From the NCBI RefSeq assembly GCF_050589605.1, contig NZ_JBNGOO010000004.1: a stretch of DNA of 64,000 nt. The stretch is one strand, 5' to 3'. A program made the position numbers and the translations under genes. This document shows, piece by piece, positions 24,760-33,787 of the stretch. The notes under the pieces are model-generated. The model ran no database searches. It was not told where the DNA came from and saw nothing but the letters and a program-made list of their open reading frames with translations. The first letter of the stretch is position 1; each line of letters opens with the position of its first letter. The stretch comes from Granulosicoccus sp947495035 (GTDB taxonomy: Bacteria; Pseudomonadota; Gammaproteobacteria; Granulosicoccales; Granulosicoccaceae).

Positions 24760-25826
24760 GCATCGTCGATGGATTCTGTCCACGAGCGTATGACCATCGT
24801 AGCCTGACCACCGAGCCCATGGGGGGTACCGAATCGGCTGTCGTACTGCTCGCTGAAGCGCTGGCTGGCAATGCCTGTGTGGAGGTGATACAGCACTGCC
24901 GGACAGATAGCTGTACCAGTCCGGGAAACGTGCGCTACAGGGGCCGTATCGGCAACGATTGGCGCACGGAGGCGTCCATGGCAAGAAGAGATGTGACCAT
25001 CATCATCAACTCGCCGAAACTCATGGCTCTGTGGCGACGGAAGGATCCCGGCTGTCAGATCATCCTGTGGCGCCACAACTTTCTGAGCAATCGTCATCGC
25101 CGTCTGTTCGATGAGCTGGAACAGTTCGATACGAGGATGGTCTGCGTTTCCCGCTTCCATCAAATGGACAGTCGGCGCGCGCAGCGCGGATTCATGACAT
25201 CGGATCGCACTTCATTCATACCGAATCCGGTGCAGGTGTATCACCAGCGCCAGGTACAGCGAAACCCGAATCATCTTCTTTTCTGCAGCTCGCCTCACAA
25301 GGGCCTGGAACAGGTGATCGAGCGATTTGACGAGGTGCGCCGGCAGATACCCGAGTTGCAGTTGAGGATATGCAATCCCGGCTATCTGCGCGACCCCGTG
25401 GTGAAGAATTCGGGCATCGTGGTTCTGGGCGCGCTTACTCGGCCACAACTTCACACTGAAATGGCCCGAGCGCTGTGTGTGTTCTATCCGCAGACTCGTT
25501 TTCGTGAAACCTTCGGTCTCGTCGGCGCGGAGGCCAATGCCCTCGGCACTCCGGTACTGGCACCGGCCGGAATGGGTGCGCTGTCGGAGGTGTTGGGCGG
25601 CAGAGAACAATTGCTGAGATCGATCGACACGGCAGCCATCCTGAATCAGCTGGAAAAATGGCGCAGCGGGCTTACCCCGCCTGTACACGGGCGTTCCGAG
25701 TTCGACCCTCAGTCCGTCGCCAGACACTGGATGACGTTGATGGGTCGCCGGGATACCGACAAGTCCTCACGCACCACCACTGTCCAGAAGCATCATCGTG
25801 CTGTGGCTGAACCGGGAGAAGCCTGA
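24747..25826 (+). CDS. Family 4 glycosyltransferase
   Basis: A 359-residue GT-B enzyme. An early MGGTESAVVLLAEAL loop is the donor/acceptor glycine-rich segment of GT4, and FRETFGLVGAEANALGTPVL is the conserved ExxxxxxxE nucleotide-sugar motif. It should be a retaining transferase using a nucleotide sugar in the cytoplasm. It is coupled to the GT2 before it and separated by 11 nt from the dehydrogenase after it. Confidence 0.85.
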   Translation: MLRVSIVDGFCPRAYDHRSLTTEPMGGTESAVVLLAEALAGNACVEVIQHCRTDSCTSPGNVRYRGRIGNDWRTEASMARRDVTIIINSPKLMALWRRKDPGCQIILWRHNFLSNRHRRLFDELEQFDTRMVCVSRFHQMDSRRAQRGFMTSDRTSFIPNPVQVYHQRQVQRNPNHLLFCSSPHKGLEQVIERFDEVRRQIPELQLRICNPGYLRDPVVKNSGIVVLGALTRPQLHTEMARALCVFYPQTRFRETFGLVGAEANALGTPVLAPAGMGALSEVLGGREQLLRSIDTAAILNQLEKWRSGLTPPVHGRSEFDPQSVARHWMTLMGRRDTDKSSRTTTVQKHHRAVAEPGEA

Positions 25827-25837
25827 TCAACTGCATC

Positions 25838-26971
25838 ATGACAAGTGTCGCCACTGTGGATGCCCTGGCCGCGGAAAGTCGTTCTGCGCCTATGCCGGTT
25901 GAACGCCTTCGGCATCTGGCAGCAGCAGAGGATCAGGACAATGGTCGTATAACTGCCTCGGTCGACGCACTGCGCGCCGCTGGCTGGTTGATTCGGTGCC
26001 TGCCCCTCTCTCTCGGTGGAGAATCGCTGGGTGCCGGGGGAGCAGTTGCGCGCGCATCCGTTCGGGCGTTGAGCCACATTGCCGAGTACAGCCTTCCCCT
26101 GGCGAGACTGCTTGAAGGGCATGTCAATGCGCTGGGTCTGGTCTGTCGATGGGGAACTGCGGATTTGCAGTCTCGGGTGGCGGATCAGGTCAGGAATGGT
26201 CTTCTGCTGGGTGTCTGGGGAGCAGATATGGAGACCCCTGTCAGCCTCGACGCTGCCACCAACAGACTCACCGGAAAGAAACGTTATGCCTCAGGTCTGG
26301 GCGATGTGGGACAGGCCGTCATCACCGCCAGAACCGACGCTGGTGTGCAACTCTGCCTGGTCGATGTCAGCGATCAGGAACGCGCCGATGTGTCGCCCTG
26401 GCAGATGAACGGAATGCGGGCCAGTGCGTCCGGCCACTATGATTTCAGCAACCTGGCTGGGGATTCTGTCGAACCCTTCGGCAAGCCCAATGTGTACCAG
26501 ATAGAACCGTGGTTTCATGGTGGCGTCTGGCGCATCGCTGCAGTGCAGATCGGTGGAGTGTTTGGCGCACTTGAACTGGCTCGCGACGAGCTGCGACAAC
26601 TCGGCCGGCTGGATAATGATGCGCAGGTGGCGCGACTCGCCCCGATACTCTTTCGGGCACGTGCAGCACGTGAACTGATCACCACCGTGGCGTCGCATGT
26701 GGATGAAATGCGAACTCCGGCTGATCCGGACACGCTCATGGCCGAATCCATTTCGACCCGACTGCTCACCGAGGAAATCGGACTCGACGCGATCAGCGCG
26801 GTGCAACGCTCCATCGGCCTGCCCCTGTTCGAATCGAATTCTCACGTGGGCAGACAATGCCGTGATCTTGCCACCTATCTACGACAGGCTGCACCCGACG
26901 GGCTGTTGCAGCTGGCGGGACGTGTGGCACTGCTGGGAAACGAATCACTCTCTGGAAGAGACTACCCATGA
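25838..26971 (+). CDS. Acyl-CoA dehydrogenase-like protein of the glycan cluster
   Basis: A 377-residue protein with the acyl-CoA dehydrogenase layout. It has an N-terminal helical domain (LRAAGWLIRCLPLSLGGES), a beta domain (LLGVWGADMETPVSLDAATN then LTGKKRYASGLGDVGQAVIT) and a C-terminal helical domain with VHEMRTP-like helices and an IGLPLFESN segment. I could not identify the usual catalytic Glu, and 377 residues fit the family. In this setting it might desaturate or oxidise an acyl group or an amino-acid-like part rather than work in beta-oxidation. ATGA links it to the deacetylase. Confidence 0.78.
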   Translation: MTSVATVDALAAESRSAPMPVERLRHLAAAEDQDNGRITASVDALRAAGWLIRCLPLSLGGESLGAGGAVARASVRALSHIAEYSLPLARLLEGHVNALGLVCRWGTADLQSRVADQVRNGLLLGVWGADMETPVSLDAATNRLTGKKRYASGLGDVGQAVITARTDAGVQLCLVDVSDQERADVSPWQMNGMRASASGHYDFSNLAGDSVEPFGKPNVYQIEPWFHGGVWRIAAVQIGGVFGALELARDELRQLGRLDNDAQVARLAPILFRARAARELITTVASHVDEMRTPADPDTLMAESISTRLLTEEIGLDAISAVQRSIGLPLFESNSHVGRQCRDLATYLRQAAPDGLLQLAGRVALLGNESLSGRDYP

Positions 26972-27708
26972 ACGTATCCGATGCAGCATCGCAAGGTGCC
27001 TCGAACGAGGCGCAGGAAATGAGCGTTCAGGAGTTGACACTGGGCGCCCCGATACTGGTGCTCGCACCGCATCCCGATGACGAGAGCCTGGGCTGCGGTG
27101 CGCTGTTGTCAGCGGCGTTTGCGGACACCGGTGCCAGTGTGGTCTGTGTGACCGACGGGGGTTGCTCTCACCCCGGCTCCCAGCGGTGGGATCAGACCCG
27201 GCTCGCCGTCGAGCGTCAAAGAGAGCTGGTCAATGCGGTGGCTGCGCTTGGCGGGACACATGAGGATGTCTTCTGGCTGGGCTTCCAGGATGGTGCGGCG
27301 CCACACCATGTTCACGAACTTCAGGGTGCCGTGGACTGGCTCGCACAGCATTGTTCCAGTCGCGGCATTCGTCGCGTGTTTGCGACCAGCCCCGCCGATG
27401 CACATGCTGATCACCAGTCAACCGCATTACTGGCCCGGACACTGTGTGAGGAAGTCGCAAGCTTGTCCCTGCTCGAATATCCCGTGTGGTCGCGTTGGGA
27501 GAACTTTCGTACGACCGGCGTGGATGAAGTATCCGGCGCGGTGCGGTTTGACACGACGCGCTGGCTGACGCAGAAACGCAAGGCGATAGCCTGCCATCGT
27601 TCCCAGCTCGGCCAGGTGGTGACCGATGACCCTGACGGGTTCGTGATGCCCGCCCGGTTCGTGGCACTTTTCGAGTCGGGAGACGAGTGGTTTTTCCAGA
27701 CAGACTGA
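26968..27708 (+). CDS. PIG-L/LmbE-family N-deacetylase
   Basis: This 246-residue metalloenzyme has both zinc motifs of the family: APHPDDESLGCG near residue 32 and ADAHADHQSTALL near 150. PIG-L relatives remove N-acetyl groups from sugars such as GlcNAc-PI, GlcNAc-inositol or diacetylchitobiose. No signal peptide is visible, so it should act in the cytoplasm on a GlcNAc-type precursor. It overlaps the dehydrogenase by 4 nt. Its role matches NodB in logic, although NodB belongs to a different fold. Confidence 0.88.
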   Translation: MNVSDAASQGASNEAQEMSVQELTLGAPILVLAPHPDDESLGCGALLSAAFADTGASVVCVTDGGCSHPGSQRWDQTRLAVERQRELVNAVAALGGTHEDVFWLGFQDGAAPHHVHELQGAVDWLAQHCSSRGIRRVFATSPADAHADHQSTALLARTLCEEVASLSLLEYPVWSRWENFRTTGVDEVSGAVRFDTTRWLTQKRKAIACHRSQLGQVVTDDPDGFVMPARFVALFESGDEWFFQTD

Positions 27709-27710
27709 CA

Positions 27711-28289
27711 ATGAGCTCCGTGACGCAGGCATTCCTCGACGAACTCTATCGTCGCTCATCAGACCCATGGTCATTTCGAACCAGCGATTATGAGCGCAGA
27801 AAATATGCTGCGACGCTGGCAGCCCTCGATCGAGAGCACTACTCGACCATTCTCGAAATCGGTTGTGGCAATGGTGAGCTCGCTCGTTCACTGCATCAAC
27901 GCTGTGAACTCTACGTCGGTGTCGACGCTGTTGCCATTGCACTGGACGAAGCAAGACGGGCAGTACCCTCGGGGCGATTCAGCCAGGTATACCTGCCGGA
28001 TGAACTGCCGGCATGCGACCCGGAATTGATAGTGCTTTCCGAGATACTGTATTTCCTGGATAGAGAATGCCTGTCAATGCTCGCGGCACAGTTGAATCAT
28101 CGATGGGCAATGGCGGAACTGCTGTTCGTGAACATGCTCGGGGACACCGGCAACGCGCTCTCAGGAGAAGACGCCTTGCAGCATTTCATCAACGAGCTGA
28201 AGAGTGACTACCCACTGGTTGAAGTTGCCCGCACCGGTGACTATCGGATAGACCGACTTCCGCGCGCCGCTGCAGGAGTACGCCTGTGA
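27711..28289 (+). CDS. NodS-like SAM-dependent methyltransferase
   Basis: The 192-residue product begins AFLDELYRRSSDPWSFRTSD then YERRKYAATLAAL, the opening seen in NodS-family N-methyltransferases, followed by SAM motif I ILEIGCGNGELARSL and LPACDPELIVLSEILYFL. NodS methylates the free amine left after deacetylation of the terminal glucosamine in Nod factors. Here it directly follows a deacetylase, which supports methylation of the same amine. The start at 27711 comes two bases after the PIG-L stop. Confidence 0.85.
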   Translation: MSSVTQAFLDELYRRSSDPWSFRTSDYERRKYAATLAALDREHYSTILEIGCGNGELARSLHQRCELYVGVDAVAIALDEARRAVPSGRFSQVYLPDELPACDPELIVLSEILYFLDRECLSMLAAQLNHRWAMAELLFVNMLGDTGNALSGEDALQHFINELKSDYPLVEVARTGDYRIDRLPRAAAGVRL

Positions 28290-29446
28290 GTATGACCTCC
28301 ACAGATTGGCAGACATCGATCACAGTGTATCGATCATTCCGGGAGTATCGCCGTTTTGCCTGCGCGGTTGTCATCCCCGCCATGAATGAGGAACGTCGTA
28401 TCGATGCCTGTCTGAGTGCCCTTCATCAACAGTCAGGTATGGACAGGTCATCGGTACTGGTAGTCATTATTGCCAACAATTGTACGGACGGGACTGTTCA
28501 GGTAGCACAATCGATCATCGAGAAAACGGGCCTGCCCGCACTGATCATCGAGGCCGTAGTCAGTCGTTCCGAAGGTGTCGGCAGAGCCCGCTCACTGGGC
28601 ATCGATCACGCCATGCCCTATTTGCAGGAGCGCGGAAACGTACTGACCACAGATGCAGACTGTCTGGTCGACCATCGCTGGATAGCACGTTCGATGCGCG
28701 CGCTTGACAGCATGGATGCCGTTTGCGGACTGGTCAAGCCCCTTGCGGGCGAAGTGATCGAATTGCCGGTGGAGATCCATACACCGGGCAAACTCGAACA
28801 TGACTATTGGGAGGTATCACTGGAATATGATGCGATTGTCGACCCCGATCCGCACAACCCGTGGCCCCATCATGGCCGCGCCGCCGGGGCAAGTCTCGGA
28901 TTCACCCGAACGGCCTATCGGCGTAGCAAGGGATTTGCTCCGATACCCAGTGGGGAAGACAGAGAGCTGATTTCCCGCATGGCAAGTTCAGGATATCGTA
29001 TTCGCTATGCCTCGGACGTGCTGGTGGAGGCATCCTGCCGCTTGCAGGGACGTGCACCCGACGGCATGGCGTGCGCGCTGGCAAGACGCGTGGCAGACCT
29101 GGACAGCCTGGTGGACGAAGCGCTGGAACCTGCGCATACCCGAATTCGTCGAGTCACCGGTCGCGTGCAATGTCGTGAGCTTCTGGATGCAGGCTGCTCG
29201 CTCGAACCGCTCCTGAGAGCACTGTCCATAGATCCCGGCATCGCTCCCCCCGGCATGGATACCTGCGCTGCCTGGTGGCACTGGATAGAGAGACACAGTT
29301 CGGTTCTCGAACGCGTGCGATTACGCCCGAGCGAGCTTTCGCTGGAAATCGCAAGGCTGAAGAAAGCAGTGACACTTGCGCGACAGTCACATCTGACTGC
29401 AGCCCGCCACGCGGTGCAACAAGGACCTTGTGCACCTGCCAACTGA
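28286..29446 (+). CDS. Family 2 glycosyltransferase, last gene of the glycan cluster
   Basis: The 386-residue GT2 protein begins with ACAVVIPAMNEERRIDACLS, has a DxD-like LTTDADCLVDHRW and a C-terminal helical extension of about 120 residues with no membrane segment. It starts with GTG at 28286, overlapping the methyltransferase stop (GTGA), or with ATG at 28292. It may transfer a sugar to, or act on, the deacetylated and methylated product. Confidence 0.82.
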   Translation: MSMTSTDWQTSITVYRSFREYRRFACAVVIPAMNEERRIDACLSALHQQSGMDRSSVLVVIIANNCTDGTVQVAQSIIEKTGLPALIIEAVVSRSEGVGRARSLGIDHAMPYLQERGNVLTTDADCLVDHRWIARSMRALDSMDAVCGLVKPLAGEVIELPVEIHTPGKLEHDYWEVSLEYDAIVDPDPHNPWPHHGRAAGASLGFTRTAYRRSKGFAPIPSGEDRELISRMASSGYRIRYASDVLVEASCRLQGRAPDGMACALARRVADLDSLVDEALEPAHTRIRRVTGRVQCRELLDAGCSLEPLLRALSIDPGIAPPGMDTCAAWWHWIERHSSVLERVRLRPSELSLEIARLKKAVTLARQSHLTAARHAVQQGPCAPAN

Positions 29447-29554
29447 TCAGAGAACATGATCGTATGTTTGCAGGTGATGAGCTTATCCGAACCATACTGT
29501 TATCCTTGCCCGTCAAGGCCGCAGGCCCACTCAACCGGACTCAGGAACAACGTC

Positions 29555-30004
29555 ATGGAACCCGCAACAAGCACTGAATTCACTCCCTGGCTATCGCTGT
29601 CTGGCGGCGTGCTGATTGGCCTCAGCGCTGTCATGCTGATGGGGCTGTTCGGCAAGATTGCAGGAATAAGCGGTATCACCAAGGGACTGACCGGCTTGAT
29701 TCCCGGGCAGGAAGGGCCATCCGATCGCGGCTGGCGATTATCCTTTCTGGCAGGACTCATCGTCGCACCAGTAGTGTATCTGGTGGTATCCGGCTCGTTC
29801 CCGCATCAAAGCGTGCCGTCGAATCTTGTCGGCATGCTCATCGCCGGTCTTTTGGTGGGCGTGGGTACCACGCTGGGTTCGGGATGCACATCCGGTCACG
29901 GTGTGTGTGGACTTGCCAGGTTATCACCGCGCTCGTTCGCCGCGGTCGTGACGTTTGTCGTCGCGGCCATTGCAACCACGACAGTCATTCGTCACGTCCT
30001 CTGA
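29555..30004 (+). CDS. YeeE/YedE-family sulfur transporter, first half
   Basis: A 149-residue membrane protein with about four helices. It carries the family's Cys motif GTTLGSGCTSGHGVCGLARL. YeeE/YedE (TsuA-like) proteins take up thiosulfate or related sulfur compounds through conserved Cys residues. Here the protein is split into two neighbouring genes (next at 30015), as in many bacteria. The start at 29555 follows AGGAACAACGTC; the in-frame upstream ATG at 29456 has no membrane-like content. Confidence 0.82.
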   Translation: MEPATSTEFTPWLSLSGGVLIGLSAVMLMGLFGKIAGISGITKGLTGLIPGQEGPSDRGWRLSFLAGLIVAPVVYLVVSGSFPHQSVPSNLVGMLIAGLLVGVGTTLGSGCTSGHGVCGLARLSPRSFAAVVTFVVAAIATTTVIRHVL

Positions 30005-30014
30005 GGAGAGAAAC

Positions 30015-30440
30015 ATGCGCAACGCAACCGGCTTTCTCGCAGGCCTTGTCTTTGGTCTGGGACTGATCATCTCGGGCATGGCTGATCCGGCCAAGGTCCT
30101 CAATTTTCTCGACATCTTCGGTCACTGGGATCCCAGTCTGGCCTTCGTCATGGCAGGAGCGTCGCTCACCGCCTTTGTCGGCTATCGATGGGTCTGGCGC
30201 ATGAAGTCACCGGTCATGGCATCGGAGTTCGATGTCCCTGGCAAGCGCACCATCGATGCGCCGCTGCTGAGCGGCGCCGCTGTTTTCGGGATCGGCTGGG
30301 GCCTGGGAGGCTTCTGTCCCGGTCCTGCGTGGACATCACTGGTGATCGGTTCTCCCGGTGTTCTGGTTTTCCTCCCCGCCATGCTGATAGGGATATTGCT
30401 GGGTGGCAAGGTGAAATCCCTGCCTGTTTTCTCGAAGTAG
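30015..30440 (+). CDS. YeeE/YedE-family sulfur transporter, second half (DUF6691-like)
   Basis: The 141-residue partner begins MRNATGFLAGLVFGLGLIIS then GMADPAKVLNFLDIFG, the standard opening of the second half-protein, and has the Cys motif GIGWGLGGFCPGPAWTSLV. GAGGAG precedes its start and only ten bases separate it from the first half. The two should pair in the inner membrane. No sulfur-oxidation genes are nearby. Confidence 0.83.
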   Translation: MRNATGFLAGLVFGLGLIISGMADPAKVLNFLDIFGHWDPSLAFVMAGASLTAFVGYRWVWRMKSPVMASEFDVPGKRTIDAPLLSGAAVFGIGWGLGGFCPGPAWTSLVIGSPGVLVFLPAMLIGILLGGKVKSLPVFSK

Positions 30441-30550
30441 AAATATCCAGCGCTCGCCGACTGCGGTGGCAACGACACGATGACCTGTCACACGCTTACC
30501 CGACTGGCAATTTGCGATCATCTCGGCGATAGAGCCGACTCTGCTCGATG

Positions 30551-30670
30551 CATTCGGACATTCGGACATTCGGACATTCGGACATTCGGACATTCGGGCA
30601 TTCGGGCATTCGGGCAATCGGGCAATCGGGCAATCGGGCAATCGGGCAATCGGACATTCGGTCAATCAGG
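30551..30670. repeat. 8-bp tandem repeat array
   Basis: About fifteen 8-bp units: CATTCGGA repeated first, then CATTCGGG, then five CAATCGGG, then back to CATTCGG-type. Blocks of identical variants suggest unit-by-unit expansion. It lies after the sulfur transporter and before the SDR gene; no transcript or coding role is proposed. Confidence 0.95.
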
Positions 30671-30896
30671 CCACTGCATCCAGTAAAAATTGCAGCGGGA
30701 TGGTCTTGCCGTCCGGTTGAGCTAGCTTCTGCCGAAACCGGATGAGAACACCACTGCGGAAACGATAGCTGTTGTGACAGCGTCGAGCGCTGCAGAGCCG
30801 ACGATGGAAAAGGTATTTTCATCGTTCGAGCCATACAGGTGCAACGCGGCGGAAACTTCCCGGTGCCCTTTCCACAGCAGATACGGAGAAGCGCCT

Positions 30897-31757
30897 ATGA
30901 ACGATTCCAGCACTGACAAGAATCCTCCCCAGCATCAGGAGCAGCAACCGGGCCACGAACACGAGATGAATCCGGTGCCGGATTACATGCCGAAGTACCC
31001 CGGGTCCGGTCGCTTGAAGGGCAAGACCGCCATCATTACCGGCGGTGATTCGGGGATTGGACGAGCAACCGCCGTACTGTTCGCGCGGGAAGGCGCCAAT
31101 GTGGCCATCGTGTACCTGAATGAGGACGAGGACGCTGAAAAAACCGTGTCCTTGATTGAAGCCGAAGGCGCGCAGGGCTTCTTGATTCGAGGGGATGTCG
31201 GCGACAAGACGTTCTGCATGAATGCGGTGACACAGGTCATTGAAAAATTCGCGTCGCTGGATGTCGTGGTTGCCAACGCCGCGGAGCAGCATGCTGTGGA
31301 GAATTTCGAGGATATTTCCGAAGACCAGTTGGAACAGACCTTTCGGACCAACATCTTCGGCAACTTCTTCACCCTGCAAGCGGCGTTGCCACATCTGGAG
31401 CGTGGGGCATCGATCATCTGTACAACATCGGTAACCGCCTACAGAGGACAGGACCTGCTGGTGGACTATGCGTCGACCAAAGGCGCCATCCTGGCGCTCG
31501 TGCGCGCACTGGGGTCCAAGTTCGCTGACAAGGGTATTCGCGTGAACGGAGTGGCGCCAGGTCCCATCTGGACGCCACTCATTCCGGCGTCCTTCTCCGA
31601 GGACAAGGTTTCCGAGTTCGGCATGGATTCCCCCCTGGGCCGTCCGGGGCAGCCCAACGAGGTAGCGCCGTCGTTTCTGTTTCTCGCCTGTGAAGACTCC
31701 AGCTACATGACTGGACAGGTACTGCATCCGAATGGAGGAGAAGCCGTTTCAGGCTGA
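30897..31757 (+). CDS. SDR oxidoreductase of the YghA / general-stress type
   Basis: From MNDSSTDKNPPQHQEQQ (30897, with GGAGAAG before it) this is 286 residues. An N-terminal extension with MNPVPDYMPKYPGSGRLKGK precedes the Rossmann fold, typical of YghA and GSP39-like proteins. The nucleotide site is TGGDSGIGRATAVLF, the structural motif VANAAEQ, and the catalytic Tyr-Lys pair is YASTKGAI. It probably reduces an aldehyde or keto group with NAD(P)H. Substrate unknown. Confidence 0.88.
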   Translation: MNDSSTDKNPPQHQEQQPGHEHEMNPVPDYMPKYPGSGRLKGKTAIITGGDSGIGRATAVLFAREGANVAIVYLNEDEDAEKTVSLIEAEGAQGFLIRGDVGDKTFCMNAVTQVIEKFASLDVVVANAAEQHAVENFEDISEDQLEQTFRTNIFGNFFTLQAALPHLERGASIICTTSVTAYRGQDLLVDYASTKGAILALVRALGSKFADKGIRVNGVAPGPIWTPLIPASFSEDKVSEFGMDSPLGRPGQPNEVAPSFLFLACEDSSYMTGQVLHPNGGEAVSG

Positions 31758-31820
31758 CCGAATCGAGCAACGCCACGGCAGCTTGACCACGGCGGCCACT
31801 TCCTGATTACGTCTCCAGCG

Positions 31821-31871
31821 TGTTCGGGCTGTTCGGACTGTTCGGACTGTTCGGACTGTTCGGACTGTTCG
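31821..31871. repeat. 9-bp tandem repeat array
   Basis: TGTTCGGAC repeats about five and a half times (first unit TGTTCGGGC). It lies 60 bp downstream of the SDR gene. Same class of array as at 8678, 30551, 54243 and 55915. Confidence 0.93.
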
Positions 31872-32061
31872 TCAGTGTCAGATGCGTTCGTCCTGTCTTG
31901 AACAAGCCCATGACTATCCTGAGTACCGTCGATGAAGGCAGCACGCAGAGTATGTCAACATCGACAGAATGAGTCTGTCATTCATACCACGCCTGTCGAG
32001 CGCCGAGCTATATCTGATAGCTTCTGTTCAAACAATACCCGTAACAGCAGGGAGCACTCAC

Positions 32062-32298
32062 TTGGCTAAACGCATCAAGAAGGAAGACACCTATGAGGCG
32101 CTTCGCGAAGAAGGGGCCTCGAAACAGAAGGCCGCGGCAATTGCCAATGCCCAGGCGAACGACTCGGTTGATCACGACTCACGTCCTTACGAACAACGGA
32201 GCGTGGACGAATTGAAGGAACTGGCGCGCGAACGGGAAATCCGTGGTCGTTCAACCATGAACAAATCGCAGCTCATCAAGGCCTTGCGTGACGATTGA
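32062..32298 (+). CDS. Rho-N/SAP-like domain small protein
   Basis: I start it at TTG 32062 (LAKRIKKEDTYEALREEGAS), with CAGGGAG seven bases before; an ATG at 31969 would add unlikely sequence. The 78-residue product has a basic helix (KRIKKEDTYEALREEGASKQ) then a C-terminal Rho-termination-factor N-terminal fold (RSVDELKELAREREIRGRST then MNKSQLIKALRDD). Such small proteins bind nucleic acid and are often stress-related. Role unknown. Confidence 0.78.
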   Translation: MAKRIKKEDTYEALREEGASKQKAAAIANAQANDSVDHDSRPYEQRSVDELKELAREREIRGRSTMNKSQLIKALRDD

Positions 32299-32756
32299 TG
32301 GGTAGCCGCGACGCCATCGCATCATCCGACCCCGTATTCGTGATGAACGATATATCGTCTCTCTAAAACTGTTTATTCTACAAGTCCGGATCCAATACGC
32401 TAAGGGCGATCGCACTACCACGTCATGGACATTTCGTTCCGTACTCTGCCAAAAAATGCATCCACATTCCGAGAGGAAATCGTTATCAAACCGTCAGTTG
32501 GACGGTGGCACTCTATTGATAGTATGCTAACATACCAGGAAGACGCAGCTGATTGGCACCGGAATCGTTAGAATTCTGCAGTGGCAAGCGGAGAGTTTTC
32601 GCGCGAACGGCAGCAGAGTTGATCGTGGTTCAGAAACCCAACCCGCAGGTAAAAGCAGCTTGCAACATCGAACCTTGAACGAGGAACGCTCGTGTGCTTA
32701 CGGCAAGCTTGCTTTTCCAGCTTCCAATCTCCAATACAAGTCAGGATAGAGTGAAA
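32299..32756. other. Intergenic region, no gene seen
   Basis: This stretch is more AT-rich than its surroundings around 32340-32560 (for example ATGATATATCGTCTC-like and CTATTGATAGTATGC segments), consistent with a promoter for the secreted protein at 32757. I find no credible frame, repeat array or terminator. Confidence 0.4.
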
Positions 32757-33299
32757 ATGAAAACCATCTTAGCGCTCGGCGCGCTGGCAGCATTGAGCAC
32801 CTTCGCCTTCGCGGATGCGCCAGAGGTACCCACAGACGCTCCCTACATCGTACTGAGCGATAATCTTGACGAACCGAATGGCTTCGGCTTCTGCATTGAC
32901 ACCTATGGCGCAGGTCAAACGGATCTGATGCACACGCATACGTGCAAGCCACAAGATCCCGATCAACCGAATGACAGCATGGGCAACGACACCCGCTTCA
33001 TGTACAACGTGGAAACCGGGCAGATAGCGTCATACACCTTTGAAGGATTCTGCATGCAGGCCCTGATTGCCACCGACCTGACCGTGTTCGCCATGCTGGA
33101 GTGTTCCGATCATCCACGTCAGCAATTCGTCTACGACGAAAACGACATGACGCTGCACCTGGCAGAAGACAGCGAACGTTGCGTCAGCGTGGTATCGGAA
33201 ACCGTACCCGCAGGACCTTGGGTAAAACGTCCACTGGTATTGGAAACCTGCGAAGAAGTAGATGCCTCACTCAAGCAGTGGACAGTGGTTCAGGAATGA
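32757..33299 (+). CDS. Secreted protein with ricin-type beta-trefoil pattern
   Basis: The 180-residue product has a signal peptide (MKTILALGALAALSTFAFA, cut near ADA). The mature part has six Cys in three pairs (FCID/HTC, FCMQ/LEC, RCVS/ETC) spaced as in the three repeats of a ricin-B trefoil, each pair followed by a QxW-like motif (TRFMY, QQFVY, KQWTV). Only the last keeps Trp. It may bind a carbohydrate in the periplasm or outside the cell. The start follows AGGATAG; a GTG 6 nt upstream is also possible. Confidence 0.72.
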   Translation: MKTILALGALAALSTFAFADAPEVPTDAPYIVLSDNLDEPNGFGFCIDTYGAGQTDLMHTHTCKPQDPDQPNDSMGNDTRFMYNVETGQIASYTFEGFCMQALIATDLTVFAMLECSDHPRQQFVYDENDMTLHLAEDSERCVSVVSETVPAGPWVKRPLVLETCEEVDASLKQWTVVQE

Positions 33300-33340
33300 C
33301 AACCTGAGTATTCGATCGTGTCGGCAACTGGCAGTTCGTG

Positions 33341-33787
33341 TCAGGAAGCACAATCTGCCAGAGCCTTCTCCAATCTGGTTAAAACCACAGCCTCGGTTGC
33401 CGACAGTGTTTTCAGGTGAGCTTGCGTCTCAGCCGGCATGTCCAATTCAAGCGCTTCGGCAATCAAGCGTTCTATCTGTTGCTCATGATCGATGCGGTCT
33501 TGCAGGAAGACCTGCGTGCTGTCATCTGCGATGGCGGCCTTCACATGCGTGATGATCTGATGCACCTCTTCACGATCCGCATGCTGAGCTCTGGGCAAGG
33601 CTCCTGTTTTCCTCACGGCCTCTGACAGAACATCTGCCGCCTTGGTATGTCCGGTCAGAATATCCTGGAATGTTGCCTGCAGCTGCGTGTCCTCCAGATG
33701 ATCGATAGCGTCTTCGAAATGATCCGCCGACTCCCGAAAATGGACAATCAGCTCATTGAGCGCAGCTTGATTCTCGTCGAGCAACAT
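33341..33787 (-). CDS. Ferritin-like four-helix protein (DUF2383 type)
   Basis: The 148-residue product starts MLLDENQAALNELIVHFRES, with GGAGGAAG before it, and consists of four helices rich in Glu, His and Asp: HFEDAIDHLEDTQLQATFQD, TGHTKAADVLSEAV and LQDRIDHEQQIERLIAEALE. This fits the DUF2383/PA2169-like stress proteins with a ferritin-like bundle. I cannot point to a certain di-iron site. An earlier Met at 33832 is in frame but lacks a ribosome site. Confidence 0.72.
   Translation of the reverse strand: MLLDENQAALNELIVHFRESADHFEDAIDHLEDTQLQATFQDILTGHTKAADVLSEAVRKTGALPRAQHADREEVHQIITHVKAAIADDSTQVFLQDRIDHEQQIERLIAEALELDMPAETQAHLKTLSATEAVVLTRLEKALADCAS

Noticed and set aside
30336..30834. 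Cys-Pro-Asn-rich frames (CPNVRMSECPN repeats) over the 8-bp array
   Set aside because: Artefact of translating the tandem repeat; flanking sequence has no start or domain.
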